Of a stretch of 64,000 nt of DNA, positions 37,280 through 45,920 are shown piece by piece; position 1 is the first letter of the stretch, and the number at the start of each line of letters is the position of its first letter. Under the pieces are notes generated by a model. The model did not search any database. It was not told where the DNA came from and saw nothing but the letters and a program-made list of their open reading frames with translations. Both the position numbers and the translations under genes were made by a program. Origin of the DNA: Neoalteromonas flava (GTDB taxonomy: Bacteria > Pseudomonadota > Gammaproteobacteria > Enterobacterales > Alteromonadaceae); the NCBI RefSeq assembly GCF_002807685.1, contig NZ_PEAX01000001.1, positions 248,001-312,000 on the forward strand, written 5' to 3'.

Positions 37280-38629
37280 TTAAGCCGGCACATCAATACC
37301 ATCCTCACGCATCCGTGCAAGCTTGTAACGCAAGGTACGCGGACTGATCCCAAGCTTTTCTGCCACTTCCTTACGTTTACCATTACATGAAACTAGTGTA
37401 TCCAGGATGATTTGATGCTCTTGCTGGCGTAACTCTGAACCGAGCAAACTAGTATCTTCCGGATAGGGTGCTGCAGCTTCATGCGGTGCTAAAGAAGGAC
37501 CATCATTGAATTCAATAAGTAAATCGTTTGCATCAATTTGTTCCGGCGCGGCAAGTATAAGTGCCCGCTGAATCACATTTTCCAATTCGCGAACGTTACC
37601 GGGCCAATCATGACTTAATAATTTATTGCGCGCAGCTGCGGATAGCTTGGGTACTGCCGTTCCGTTGGCGGTTGCATGACGCTGGATCAAGTGCTCGGCC
37701 AACGGCAGTATGTCTCCCGTGCGCTGAGATAGGGGCCGCCACGTAATCGGAAACACATTCAGACGATAGTAAAGGTCTTCTCTGAATTCTCCATTTTCTA
37801 CAGCGCGACGTAAGTCGCGATTACTGGTGGCAATAACGCGCACGTCAAGTGCAACAGTCTTACGAGAACCTAACCGTTCAACTTCTTTCTCTTGTAGCAC
37901 CCTAAGTAACTTGGCTTGCAACGACATGTCCATCTCGGTTATTTCATCGAGCAATAAGGTACCGTTTTGCGCCTGCTCAAATTTACCTGGACAGGCTTGG
38001 ATAGCGCCGGTAAACGCGCCTTTTTCGTAACCAAACAGAGTTGCTTCCAGCATATTCTCAGGGATCGCTGCACAATTAATTGCCACAAAAGGCTCTTTTA
38101 CTCGCGGTGAAAGGTCATGGATGTAACGAGATAATACCTCTTTCCCCGAACCGGAAGGCCCTAGCACCATGACCGTTGCATCAGAGCGTGCGACTTTGGC
38201 TGCTAATTCGAGCAATGACTGGCTGCTTGCGTCGCCTACTATCGGTGTACGCGAAACTACCTTTTGTGCCGGTGCATAGCGCCCAACTAGGTTGAGTAAC
38301 ACTTGTGGAGCAAAGGGCTTAGATAAATAATCCGTCGCGCCATCGCGCATCGCTTGTACTGCATCATTGATAGTTGCAAACGCAGTCATTAAAAGCACCG
38401 GCAATTGTGGGTAGCGGCTCTTAATACTGCGTAATAAGGAAAGTCCCGACATTTCACCCATTTGGATATCACTGACAACCAAATCCACGGTGTGTTGGTT
38501 CAGCGCCACCATGGCGGCCTCCGCACTGTCTGCTTCGACCACTGCATATCCGCCAAGCTCTAGGGTATCTGTTAGTGCCTCGCGTAAACCGGCATCATCT
38601 TCAACAATCAGAATCTGAGTTTTTGACAT
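37280..38629 (-). CDS. flrC: Sigma-54-dependent flagellar response regulator FlrC (FleR)
   Basis: A 449-residue activator with a receiver domain (phospho-acceptor Asp54, VVSDIQMGEM), an AAA+ domain (Walker A GPSGSGKEVL, sigma-54 contact loop GAFTGA) and a FIS-type C-terminal helix-turn-helix (RKEVAEKLGISPRTLRYKLA). It is phosphorylated by FlrB and switches on middle flagellar genes, probably those with the sigma-54 sites described here. Begins one base after flrB. Confidence 0.96.
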   Translation of the reverse strand: MSKTQILIVEDDAGLREALTDTLELGGYAVVEADSAEAAMVALNQHTVDLVVSDIQMGEMSGLSLLRSIKSRYPQLPVLLMTAFATINDAVQAMRDGATDYLSKPFAPQVLLNLVGRYAPAQKVVSRTPIVGDASSQSLLELAAKVARSDATVMVLGPSGSGKEVLSRYIHDLSPRVKEPFVAINCAAIPENMLEATLFGYEKGAFTGAIQACPGKFEQAQNGTLLLDEITEMDMSLQAKLLRVLQEKEVERLGSRKTVALDVRVIATSNRDLRRAVENGEFREDLYYRLNVFPITWRPLSQRTGDILPLAEHLIQRHATANGTAVPKLSAAARNKLLSHDWPGNVRELENVIQRALILAAPEQIDANDLLIEFNDGPSLAPHEAAAPYPEDTSLLGSELRQQEHQIILDTLVSCNGKRKEVAEKLGISPRTLRYKLARMREDGIDVPA

Positions 38630-38630
38630 A

Positions 38631-39803
38631 CTAATTCTCCACGTCTGCCAAGCTCATAGACTTGGGCTGACTCGTTTGTTGGGCGCTACTCTTAAGCGGA
38701 AGCCACAGAGTGAATTTTGCCCCACCATGCTCACCGTTACTCGCTTTGATGCGCCCCCTATGAGCTCGCACTGCTTGTGCGACTACGGCTAGGCCCAATC
38801 CAGTACCATTAGTTTTCGTGGTGTAAAAAGGTTCGAATATGCGCTTCATTTGTACAGGCGCGATCCCTGGTCCAGAATCACTGCACGTGATGACAACTTC
38901 CTGATTATTACTATCAATCAATGCCGAAACGGTAACTTCAGCACCAACTGCGGATACTTGAACGGCATTGTCAACGAGATTTACCAAGGCCCCCTGCAGC
39001 GCAGTTGTGTTGCCCACAATATGCGCATTTGCAGCTGCCTCTTGCATATATAAGTTTAACCGTACTTGTGCCTTGTTGAGCAACGACTGACTGCTCGATT
39101 CCACTTGCTCTAATAATGTCGCAATATTGACGTCTGCAACTACTTGCTGTTCACCGCTCTTGGCAAATAGCAACATATCATTCACTTGCGATTCTAATTC
39201 GTGCAATCTGTCGATTAAGCGCGAAACGAACTTGTTACGAGTTGCAGGCTTTACTGACTCTTGCCCAAGATTCGCGGCATACAATATTGCCGCTGATAGT
39301 GGTGTGCGGATCTGGTGAGCCAAAGATGCCACCATTCGTCCCAGTGAGGACAAACGTTGCATATGACTAATGCGTGCTTGGAGTTGGCGGGTTTCGGTTA
39401 AATCTGTAATCACTATCAGTTGACCCGGCTCCTCAATCAACGGCGTAATCGATAACTTTACTCGACGACCATCGTGCAATGAAACTTCGTGGCCATCATC
39501 TGCGCGAGGATTAAAAGAACGCGCAATGATATCTCGCCATATCTCTTGCTCCAAGGGTTCACCCAGTAGTTCGCGCGCCAACTTGTTAGCCTGACGAACC
39601 ACGCCTTTCCCATCAATAACTATGACACCAGCGGGCATAACCTGAAGCAAGCGTTCAAGACGCTGAGATTGCCGCTTTAAAGATTGATAATTAGTATTAT
39701 CAACAGCGACTGAACTGTTACTGTCTGACTCATCCTCACGCAATGGAGATGAAGAAAAACTTTCACTAGTACCGAGCTCAATGGTGCGATTTTCGAATAA
39801 CAT
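38631..39803 (-). CDS. flrB: Flagellar sensor histidine kinase FlrB (FleS)
   Basis: A 390-residue soluble kinase with no membrane segment. It has a PAS domain (about 50-150, VMPAGVIVIDGKGVVRQANK), HisKA with phosphorylated His in ASLAHQIRTPLSAA, and an HATPase domain (LVDNAVQVS, DSGPGIAP, TNGTGLGLAVV). It is paired with flrC in one operon, controlled by a sigma-54 site upstream. Confidence 0.95.
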   Translation of the reverse strand: MLFENRTIELGTSESFSSSPLREDESDSNSSVAVDNTNYQSLKRQSQRLERLLQVMPAGVIVIDGKGVVRQANKLARELLGEPLEQEIWRDIIARSFNPRADDGHEVSLHDGRRVKLSITPLIEEPGQLIVITDLTETRQLQARISHMQRLSSLGRMVASLAHQIRTPLSAAILYAANLGQESVKPATRNKFVSRLIDRLHELESQVNDMLLFAKSGEQQVVADVNIATLLEQVESSSQSLLNKAQVRLNLYMQEAAANAHIVGNTTALQGALVNLVDNAVQVSAVGAEVTVSALIDSNNQEVVITCSDSGPGIAPVQMKRIFEPFYTTKTNGTGLGLAVVAQAVRAHRGRIKASNGEHGGAKFTLWLPLKSSAQQTSQPKSMSLADVEN

Positions 39804-39852
39804 GACTACCTCGTGTCAAAAACCCGTCATTGGTTTTATCTAAAGGAGTAAA

Positions 39853-39868
39853 AGCACGAGCCATGCCA
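39853..39868 (-). promoter_or_regulatory. Putative sigma-54 promoter of flrBC
   Basis: On the - strand TGGCATGGCTCGTGCT matches TGGCACG-N4-TTGCW with one change in each box, and GG and GC are 10 nt apart. It lies about 50 nt before flrB. By analogy with Vibrio, FlrA would activate it. Confidence 0.72.
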
Positions 39869-40001
39869 TTATTTTATCGTTTACATATCAGTACATTAGG
39901 AATGTTTTGAGGTGATACTAACTAATTTGCTAGAGGGGAAGTGAATCATACAATTCGTCAAGTTTAAGCGCTCTCCCCCTTAGCACCATACCCTGAACTT
40001 A

Positions 40002-40943
40002 TTAAGCTGGATAGGTCAAACTGACCCGTTCGTTGCCGTTATGAGCACTGTATCTGCGCATCATTATGCAACCCATCAATCCTAGTAGAAATAGCATGAA
40101 AGGTAGGGGTTCACTCACTCTAGCCGCAGGCTGGTCAACTCTGAATGGTGCATCATTAAGCTGAATATTCCCGGCAAAACTATTTGCGATGATCTGTCCG
40201 TTTAAAACTCCATGCCCGGTAACCACATCAGCATTGGGTGCTAATATTGAGCCATAGATACCACCACTGATGCTTAACTTTTTTGCTTCATAAAAATTGA
40301 AAAGCACATTGTTTGCCGCATGATTGAAGGCGTAATTGACATCCTTTACCAGCCAGTCTTTTTGACTACTTAATACAACATCTTCACCGGCAACGTTGAA
40401 GACCACCCGCACACCTGCGTTAACATCCTGAGTAAACAGACCCCATGCTGAATCTAAGAGTTGTTGATTGACATTGATAAACAAGGTATCGATTTCTGTA
40501 CTGCCTAGCGCCGTTAGTGCACCGTACTTTAGGTTCGTGCTTACTGCAGCTTGGGTACTTAAACCATCTGCAAGCGCACTAAAAAATGCTTGATTGTATA
40601 GATACTCACTGTTAATCAGACGCGGCTGAGAGGTCTTTGAAACTGAGGCAGTACCATCAATAGAGGTCAATCCATTGATATCACCTCCTACAATGGTTAG
40701 GTCCCCGCGCACGTCGAGTGCTAGCGCATCCCAAGCATTCAATGTAGCCACTGAGTATCCTTCTAGCGCCGCATTACCACCAACTAAAAGTGCACCTTGG
40801 CTATCAGAAAATGAAGCCGAAAAATCATTGAATATATAGGCATTAGCCTCGCCCATGTCATCAAAATAGATGGGCGCCGCAAACACCATTTGATGCAATA
40901 AAAGATAGCAACTACTTAAGGCGACAATAACATTTTTCATCAA
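40002..40943 (-). CDS. Choice-of-anchor A domain protein with PEP-CTERM-like tail
   Basis: A 313-residue exported protein with a signal peptide (about 1-22, cut near FAAP). The body is a choice-of-anchor A domain (FNDFSASFSDSQGALLVGGNAA, then VVFNVAGEDVVL and GSILAPNADV). The C-terminus has SEPLPF, a hydrophobic helix (about 283-301) and MRRYS, the three-part layout of exosortase (PEP-CTERM) sorting signals with Ser instead of the first Pro. A perfect TATAAT lies on the - strand 30-35 bp upstream. It sits between flrA and flrB, where such genes are not expected. Function unknown; no exosortase gene is in the window. Confidence 0.8.
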   Translation of the reverse strand: MMKNVIVALSSCYLLLHQMVFAAPIYFDDMGEANAYIFNDFSASFSDSQGALLVGGNAALEGYSVATLNAWDALALDVRGDLTIVGGDINGLTSIDGTASVSKTSQPRLINSEYLYNQAFFSALADGLSTQAAVSTNLKYGALTALGSTEIDTLFINVNQQLLDSAWGLFTQDVNAGVRVVFNVAGEDVVLSSQKDWLVKDVNYAFNHAANNVLFNFYEAKKLSISGGIYGSILAPNADVVTGHGVLNGQIIANSFAGNIQLNDAPFRVDQPAARVSEPLPFMLFLLGLMGCIMMRRYSAHNGNERVSLTYPA

Positions 40944-41064
40944 GATCCAACTCAGTAATATAAACCGCGCGGATTATACTGGTACGATGAGTTGGTGATA
41001 GGGCATTTTACGCCAAGTTATAGACTGCAAACGTATGCAGGGTAAAGAAATTTAAAATACTGGT

Positions 41065-42522
41065 TTACGCGTCTGATTCACGTTGGATGTTGTACTTACG
41101 CATTTTTTCAACCAATGTCGTACGGCGCATACCGAGTTTATCGGCGGCACGAGCAACCACCCATTCCGACTGCTCGAGTGCCTGCACCACTAGGTTGATC
41201 TCCAATTCAGAGAGGTATTCTTTCAAATTAACCCCTTCGTCTGGTAGCTCTGTCTCCCCTGCTTGCGGCAAACGAGTATCAGTATCGATCTCATCCTCTT
41301 CTGCACTTTCAGCAAAGAGCTCGTTAAATGCCTGACGTTCAAGAACCTCTTCGGGATAGTCGGGCTCATAATGTTCTATGTCGCCGTGCTGATACTTAAC
41401 TGGCAGCTCGCTGACGTCGATTAATTGCTGCGGGTGCAATATAGTCAAACGCTCAACCAAATTACTCAGCTCACGGACATTTCCTGGCCAAGGATGCTCC
41501 ATTAACGAACGAATGGCTTGCTCGGTAAATCGTACCGTTTGCGAGTTGTCATTCTCATCCTGTAATCTTGCGACCAATTCCTGCAACAACAAAGGAATAT
41601 CTTCTTGTCGCTCACGCAATGCTGGGCTTTCTATTGGAAAAACATTCAAGCGATAATACAAATCTTCACGAAACTTATCTTGTTCGATCATGTTTTCCAA
41701 GTCGCGGTGAGTCGCAGCAATAATCCGCACGTTACAGGCGATAGGTTTAGTACCACCTACACGCTCAAAAGTGCGCTCTTGCAGCACACGCAAAAGTTTG
41801 ACTTGCATTTGTAACGGCATATCGCCAATTTCATCGAGGAAAAGTGTACCTCCCTCAGCTAACTCAAATCGGCCCTTACGACTGCTAACTGCGCCAGTGA
41901 AGGCACCCTTCTCATGGCCAAAAAGCTCACTTTCGAGTAATTCACCCGGAATTGCTCCACAATTAATAGGGATAAATTGATTGTCTTTTCGCGCTGATAA
42001 AAAATGAATGTTGCGGGCGATAACTTCTTTACCCGTACCTGACTCCCCCAACACCAAAACATTCGCATCGGTGGGCGCAACCTGTTCGACCAACTTCCGA
42101 ACCGCCTGAATTTGAGCACTCTTACCCACTAAACTGCGAAACAAGCGGGTTTTACTTTGTACCTGCTTGCTATTGCTAGGATGTCTTTTTAGATATTCCT
42201 GACCGCGGTAAAGCGCCTGTGTCAGATTTGGATAAGTAACCGGCAAAACCAAATTTGCGACAATGTTCTTATAGGTGGAAATCTCGCTCTCGGAAGCTCC
42301 AACACTGACAAAAGGGGTGCTTGGGAAGGCCTTTAAAAACGCTTCATGGTTTTGCTGTTCCGTGCAATCCAAAATAACAATAGTACCAGATGGATTGTTT
42401 TGTAGGGCATCGGCCCCTTGGGCTTGAGAACTTGTGCTAAAGGGTTCTGAAAGGAACTGCAGCACAGTCTGCAATGTCTGAAAAACTGCCGAATTGTCGC
42501 TGACAATCAGAATGTGGTTCAT
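41065..42522 (-). CDS. flrA: Flagellar master regulator FlrA (FleQ)
   Basis: A 485-residue sigma-54 activator at the top of the flagellar hierarchy. The N-terminal FleQ-type receiver-like domain (1-125) lacks a convincing phospho-acceptor Asp, as in FlrA/FleQ. The AAA+ domain has Walker A GESGTGKEVI and the sigma-54 loop GAFTGA, and a FIS-type helix-turn-helix ends the protein (VVARAADKLGMRRTTLVEKM). It is monocistronic, with a terminator before it and the choice-of-anchor gene after. Confidence 0.95.
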   Translation of the reverse strand: MNHILIVSDNSAVFQTLQTVLQFLSEPFSTSSQAQGADALQNNPSGTIVILDCTEQQNHEAFLKAFPSTPFVSVGASESEISTYKNIVANLVLPVTYPNLTQALYRGQEYLKRHPSNSKQVQSKTRLFRSLVGKSAQIQAVRKLVEQVAPTDANVLVLGESGTGKEVIARNIHFLSARKDNQFIPINCGAIPGELLESELFGHEKGAFTGAVSSRKGRFELAEGGTLFLDEIGDMPLQMQVKLLRVLQERTFERVGGTKPIACNVRIIAATHRDLENMIEQDKFREDLYYRLNVFPIESPALRERQEDIPLLLQELVARLQDENDNSQTVRFTEQAIRSLMEHPWPGNVRELSNLVERLTILHPQQLIDVSELPVKYQHGDIEHYEPDYPEEVLERQAFNELFAESAEEDEIDTDTRLPQAGETELPDEGVNLKEYLSELEINLVVQALEQSEWVVARAADKLGMRRTTLVEKMRKYNIQRESDA

Positions 42523-42620
42523 TGGTTCCCCGAGCGCATTAAGAAATTATTATTGTTATGCAGCTAGTTTGATTGTAACCATAACCGATTTTTACGCAAC
42601 TAGATTAACCAGTTAGCATA

Positions 42621-42647
42621 AAAAAAGACGGCCGATGCCGTCTTTTT
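42621..42647. terminator. Bidirectional-type terminator between flagellin and flrA
   Basis: GACGGC-CGAT-GCCGTC stem-loop extended by flanking A5/T5 to an 11-bp stem, with a T-run on either strand. It begins 23 bp after the flagellin stop and ends that transcript before flrA. Confidence 0.88.
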
Positions 42648-42669
42648 ATACTGTTCAACGCTTACTATG

Positions 42670-43470
42670 TTAGCTGAGCAGCGCTAACACTTGACCTTGC
42701 TGTTGATTCGCTTGCGCTTGTACGCTTAGCGCTGATTGCCCTAATACTCCAGCGGCTGCATTTTCAGAGGCTGCTTGCGCGTAGTCAGTGTCTTGAATAC
42801 GGCTACGCGCGGCTGCTGTATTAACGTCAGCCTGCGACAGATTGCGCGCCGCACTTTCAAATTGATTCTGCGTAGCTCCCAAGTCTGAGCGCGCACCGCC
42901 AATTACATTGAGCGCTTCGTCCGCTGCAGTTAAAGCTTCTTGAATACCGCCAGAAGTGGTCACATCAGCGTTGAGTAATCCTTCTAACTCACTTTGGATA
43001 TCGCGAGTCTGCAAGCCAATTTGTTGACCTGCGTTAGCACCGACCTGAAAATCAATATTGCCATCTTCACTCAACAATGGGCGACCCGCAAAGTTTGTCT
43101 GCTCAACTGTTTGTGAAATATTTTCCTGCAGCTGCGAAATTTCAGATTGAATCGCTCTGCGGTCTGCATCGTTTAACGTTCCATTACCTGCCTGTAAGGT
43201 TAACTCACGGATACGCTGTGCATCTTCGTTGATACCTTGTAGACCACTTTCGGCCACTTGAGCCACGCTGATCCCGTCGTAAGCATTGCGGATCGACTGG
43301 CGATTACCCTCTACCTGTGAGGTTAGTCTATCAATAATTTGTTGCGCCGCAGAATCATCGGCTGCACTATTAACCCGCCGCCCACTGGCCAAGCGCTCAA
43401 ACAGCGTCTCTTGTTTTTGCTGAACTTGCTGCAACAGAGATGCATTAGAATCTGTGTTGAAATTAATCAT
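42670..43470 (-). CDS. Short flagellin
   Basis: A 266-residue filament protein consisting only of the conserved D0/D1 parts. The N-terminal block has ERLASGRRVNSAADDSAAQQ and the C-terminal block RSRIQDTDYAQAASENAA followed by QANQQQGQVLALL. The variable surface domain is nearly absent, the N-terminus is MINFNTDSNASLLQQ rather than the common MALxVNTN, and Gln content is high. The start is set at 43470, preceded by AGGGGG; the open frame extends 46 codons further but that part is not flagellin. No fliD, fliS or flaG gene is next to it, which is unusual. Probably a minor filament subunit or a divergent main flagellin. Confidence 0.92.
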   Translation of the reverse strand: MINFNTDSNASLLQQVQQKQETLFERLASGRRVNSAADDSAAQQIIDRLTSQVEGNRQSIRNAYDGISVAQVAESGLQGINEDAQRIRELTLQAGNGTLNDADRRAIQSEISQLQENISQTVEQTNFAGRPLLSEDGNIDFQVGANAGQQIGLQTRDIQSELEGLLNADVTTSGGIQEALTAADEALNVIGGARSDLGATQNQFESAARNLSQADVNTAAARSRIQDTDYAQAASENAAAGVLGQSALSVQAQANQQQGQVLALLS

Positions 43471-43495
43471 AATTTCCCCCTCATACCTCATTAGG

Positions 43496-43524
43496 AGTAT
43501 AGCAAACGCTGTGCAAAATGTAAG
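43496..43524 (-). promoter_or_regulatory. Putative flagellin promoter
   Basis: On the - strand CTTACA, 17 nt, then TATACT with an extended -10 TG (TTTGCTATACT) fits a sigma-70 promoter starting about 20 nt before the ATG. A degenerate sigma-54 motif (TTGCACAGCGTTTGCT, 43516-43501, lacking the -24 GG) overlaps it. No sigma-28 box was found here. Confidence 0.45.
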
Positions 43525-43591
43525 CAGAATAGGCTGTATTAGGTATTTAATGAGATACCTATGTATACCATTAAGTTGGTTTACTGATCCT

Positions 43592-44659
43592 TTACAACTC
43601 AAATTCACTTTTGTGAGGGAGAACGCGAGTAAGCGCCTTTTGTACTCTTGCTATGCAATCTTCAAATTCTTTTGGCGTTACATCTCGCTCGGTAAAGCGG
43701 CCTTTAGACATTGAATCATTTAAGCAATACATCTCATACTTACCTGACTCAATATCTTCACATGCAGCCTTCACGTCAGCCACCGATCGCAACTCGACAT
43801 ATTTTCTGCGTTTAAACGCATTTTTTACTGAATCTGGGGAGAACTTACCGCTGGCAAACTGCCAGTAACGAAATAGATATTGATTCACATCCGTATTGGC
43901 CCTGAACTTAGAAGCGGAAACTTGTTGCATTACTGCAGGTTCTTTTTCCCAGACCTCTCCATACACTGATTTTAAAAATGGCTGCGCATGATGATAATTA
44001 ACGAACCCACTAAACGTTTTCCAATACATCAGCAGCAAGGTATCAAGCAGCCGTAGACCATACCCGGGATAAAACCATTTCCAGAAATGCTTCAATGCAA
44101 TCCCTCGTTTAGTTAGTTTTTCACCTTTGTGACGATTAAAATTCTTATTTATGAGTTCAATATCGTTAAGCACAATGGGAGCGATAACACCTTCATGCAT
44201 AATATTCGATATCATCGCATTGACCGGTAAACCTTTCTTAAAAAACACTTCCGGTGTAAACGCTTTTAATAAAAACGTATCATCATTGAAGTATACGAAG
44301 TGCTCACTTAACCCACTAATCCTGTGAAAATTAGTCTCAATTGCGTTTATGTTAAATACAGGTAGGTTCTTCGCGTCCAGAAAATCTTCGTGGCGAACAA
44401 TTTTCAATTTGGGGTGGTCAGTGTTCAGCCAACTGGGTAGATGCCCCCAGGTGACAAAATAGATTTTATTCACCCATGGAGTGAAAGTTTCGAAAGCACG
44501 AAACAAATACTGGAGGTTATCCCAGTCACGAAAACGCTCAGTTCCATTCATCTGCTGATTATCAGGCGAATACTGATTGCGCTGTGCAAGCCAATCCGGA
44601 TCATTACCGTCGACCCAAGTAACAACAAAATCAATCGGGGGGTGAAGACCACTACTCAT
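43592..44659 (-). CDS. Stealth-family sugar-1-phosphate transferase
   Basis: A 355-residue Stealth protein. Members transfer hexose-1-phosphate to make phosphodiester-linked glycans. The conserved regions are in order: CR1 IDFVVTWVDGNDPDW (about 9-23), CR2 RFRDWDNLQYLFRAFETFTPWV with FVYFNDDTF, CR3 HHAQPFLKSVYGEVW and a short CR4. It lies between the flagellin and the diacetamido-sugar operon, divergent from the latter. A flagellar or cell-surface glycan is likely; the acceptor is unknown. Confidence 0.88.
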   Translation of the reverse strand: MSSGLHPPIDFVVTWVDGNDPDWLAQRNQYSPDNQQMNGTERFRDWDNLQYLFRAFETFTPWVNKIYFVTWGHLPSWLNTDHPKLKIVRHEDFLDAKNLPVFNINAIETNFHRISGLSEHFVYFNDDTFLLKAFTPEVFFKKGLPVNAMISNIMHEGVIAPIVLNDIELINKNFNRHKGEKLTKRGIALKHFWKWFYPGYGLRLLDTLLLMYWKTFSGFVNYHHAQPFLKSVYGEVWEKEPAVMQQVSASKFRANTDVNQYLFRYWQFASGKFSPDSVKNAFKRRKYVELRSVADVKAACEDIESGKYEMYCLNDSMSKGRFTERDVTPKEFEDCIARVQKALTRVLPHKSEFEL

Positions 44660-44819
44660 GCACTAATTCCACGTTCATAACCACTGTATAGTATGTGGTT
44701 TCGCCCTCGCATACCACTCAACCAGCCTAACCTTCTGTTTTAAATAACGGTTATTTGTTCAAAAACTTGATAATGCAGAGTGGCACTTCTGTCACGGTGC
44801 CAGTAATTTGACGACAAAC

Positions 44820-44835
44820 TGGCCTGCCAATTGCT
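44820..44835 (+). promoter_or_regulatory. Putative sigma-54 promoter of the wlb-type operon
   Basis: TGGCCTGCCAATTGCT matches TGGCACG-N4-TTGCW with GG and GC exactly 10 nt apart and two changes in the -24 box. It lies about 140 nt before the wlbA ATG. Confidence 0.65.
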
Positions 44836-44906
44836 CTCATTTAATGATTTATAAAACATCATGAATATTGCGTAGTTAGGCAGAATTTGCCATCCTTGGA
44901 GCAAGT

Positions 44907-44933
44907 TCAAGACTATGTCGACTTAGCCGATAA
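44907..44933 (+). promoter_or_regulatory. Putative sigma-28 (FliA) promoter of the wlb-type operon
   Basis: TCAAGACT, 11 nt, then GCCGATAA. The -10 is an exact match to the FliA consensus GCCGATAA; the -35 matches TAAAGTTT at 5 of 8 positions; spacing is the standard 11 nt. Transcription would begin about 33 nt before wlbA. Confidence 0.72.
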
Positions 44934-44972
44934 CAGTAATACATCATGATCCGAACGATAGATGAGCAAACG

Positions 44973-45920
44973 ATGAGTACATTCGGCTTAATGGGCGCAG
45001 CAGGTTATATTGCGCCAAGACATATGCAGGCAATAAAAGCGACAGGCAACGACCTGGTCGCCGCTCTCGATCCTAGTGACTCCGTTGGGATCCTTGATAG
45101 CTATTTCCCCAACTGTCATTTTTTCACCGAGTTTGAGCGCTTTGACCGGCATATCGATAAACGCAAGCGTAGCGAACGCAAAGTGGATTACATGTCGATT
45201 TGTTCGCCGAATTATTTGCATGATTCACATATTCGCTTTGCGTTGCGCTCAGGGTGTCATGCGATATGCGAAAAGCCCCTGGTACTCAATCCATGGAACA
45301 TTGACGCATTAAAAGAATTTGAGCGTGATTATGACCGCCGTATCAATACTATTTTGCAGTTACGGCTACACCCCTCAATCATTGCATTGAAAGAGCAAAT
45401 AGCGAGTGAGACGCCGCGTAAAAAGAAATATGACGTTGACCTGACTTATATCACCTCGCGCGGGCATTGGTATCAAACCTCTTGGAAAGGCGACGAAAAG
45501 AAATCTGGGGGTATAGCAACCAATATTGGTGTGCACTTTTTTGATATGTTGCATTTCTTGTTTGGGGATTTACAAGACAACCAACTCTTCCACTCCTCTG
45601 CACAAACTGCTTCAGGTTTCTTGGAGTATGAACACGCGAGAGTGCGATGGTTTTTGTCTACTGACTTTGACCAATTACCAGGCGTCGCAAGATTACAAGG
45701 GCAACGCACCTATCGCAGTATTACACTAAACGGTAATGAAATAGAATTCTCTGGTGGTTTTACGGACTTACACACGCGCAGTTACGAAGCTATTCTGGCG
45801 GGTAAAGGTTTTGGGCTGGATGACAATGTTGTGGCCATTAATACCGTTGCGGATATTCGCAATATGGCGACTAATTCCAGCAGTTCTTTGGCACATCCGT
45901 TTTTAGTAAACGTGTCTTAG
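44973..45920 (+). CDS. wlbA: WlbA/WbpB-type UDP-N-acetylglucosaminuronate 3-dehydrogenase
   Basis: A 315-residue Gfo/Idh/MocA oxidoreductase. It has the N-terminal dinucleotide-binding GLMGAAGYIAPRH, CSPNYLHDSHI, the catalytic-region EKPL and the segment GGIATNIGVHFFDMLHFLFG typical of the WlbA/WbpB group. This group oxidises C3 of UDP-GlcNAcA for amination by WlbC. The start is the ATG that gives the usual N-terminus; an earlier ATG at 44946 is unlikely. It heads an operon with wlbB and wlbC types. The UDP-GlcNAc 6-dehydrogenase that makes its substrate is not here. Confidence 0.88.
   Translation: MSTFGLMGAAGYIAPRHMQAIKATGNDLVAALDPSDSVGILDSYFPNCHFFTEFERFDRHIDKRKRSERKVDYMSICSPNYLHDSHIRFALRSGCHAICEKPLVLNPWNIDALKEFERDYDRRINTILQLRLHPSIIALKEQIASETPRKKKYDVDLTYITSRGHWYQTSWKGDEKKSGGIATNIGVHFFDMLHFLFGDLQDNQLFHSSAQTASGFLEYEHARVRWFLSTDFDQLPGVARLQGQRTYRSITLNGNEIEFSGGFTDLHTRSYEAILAGKGFGLDDNVVAINTVADIRNMATNSSSSLAHPFLVNVS

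Larger units (their letters stand above)
44660..44972. other. Divergent intergenic region before the wlb-type operon
   Basis: A 313-bp gene-free stretch between the Stealth gene and wlbA. It contains a 22-bp inverted repeat TGGCAC-N10-GTGCCA at 44781-44802, a sigma-54 promoter at 44820-44835 and a sigma-28 promoter at 44907-44933, both directed at wlbA. No promoter for the Stealth gene was identified with confidence. Confidence 0.75.

Noticed and set aside
43541-43560. AGGTAT-N8-ATACCT inverted repeat upstream of the flagellin
   Set aside because: Could be an operator or the end of the Stealth transcript, but it is AT-rich, has no T-tail and no known match.
43471-43608. 46-residue N-terminal extension of the flagellin
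   Set aside because: Flagellins begin at the conserved N-terminal block and have no leader; the AGGGGG-ATG at 43470 is the right start. The extension overlaps the promoter and the Stealth gene end.
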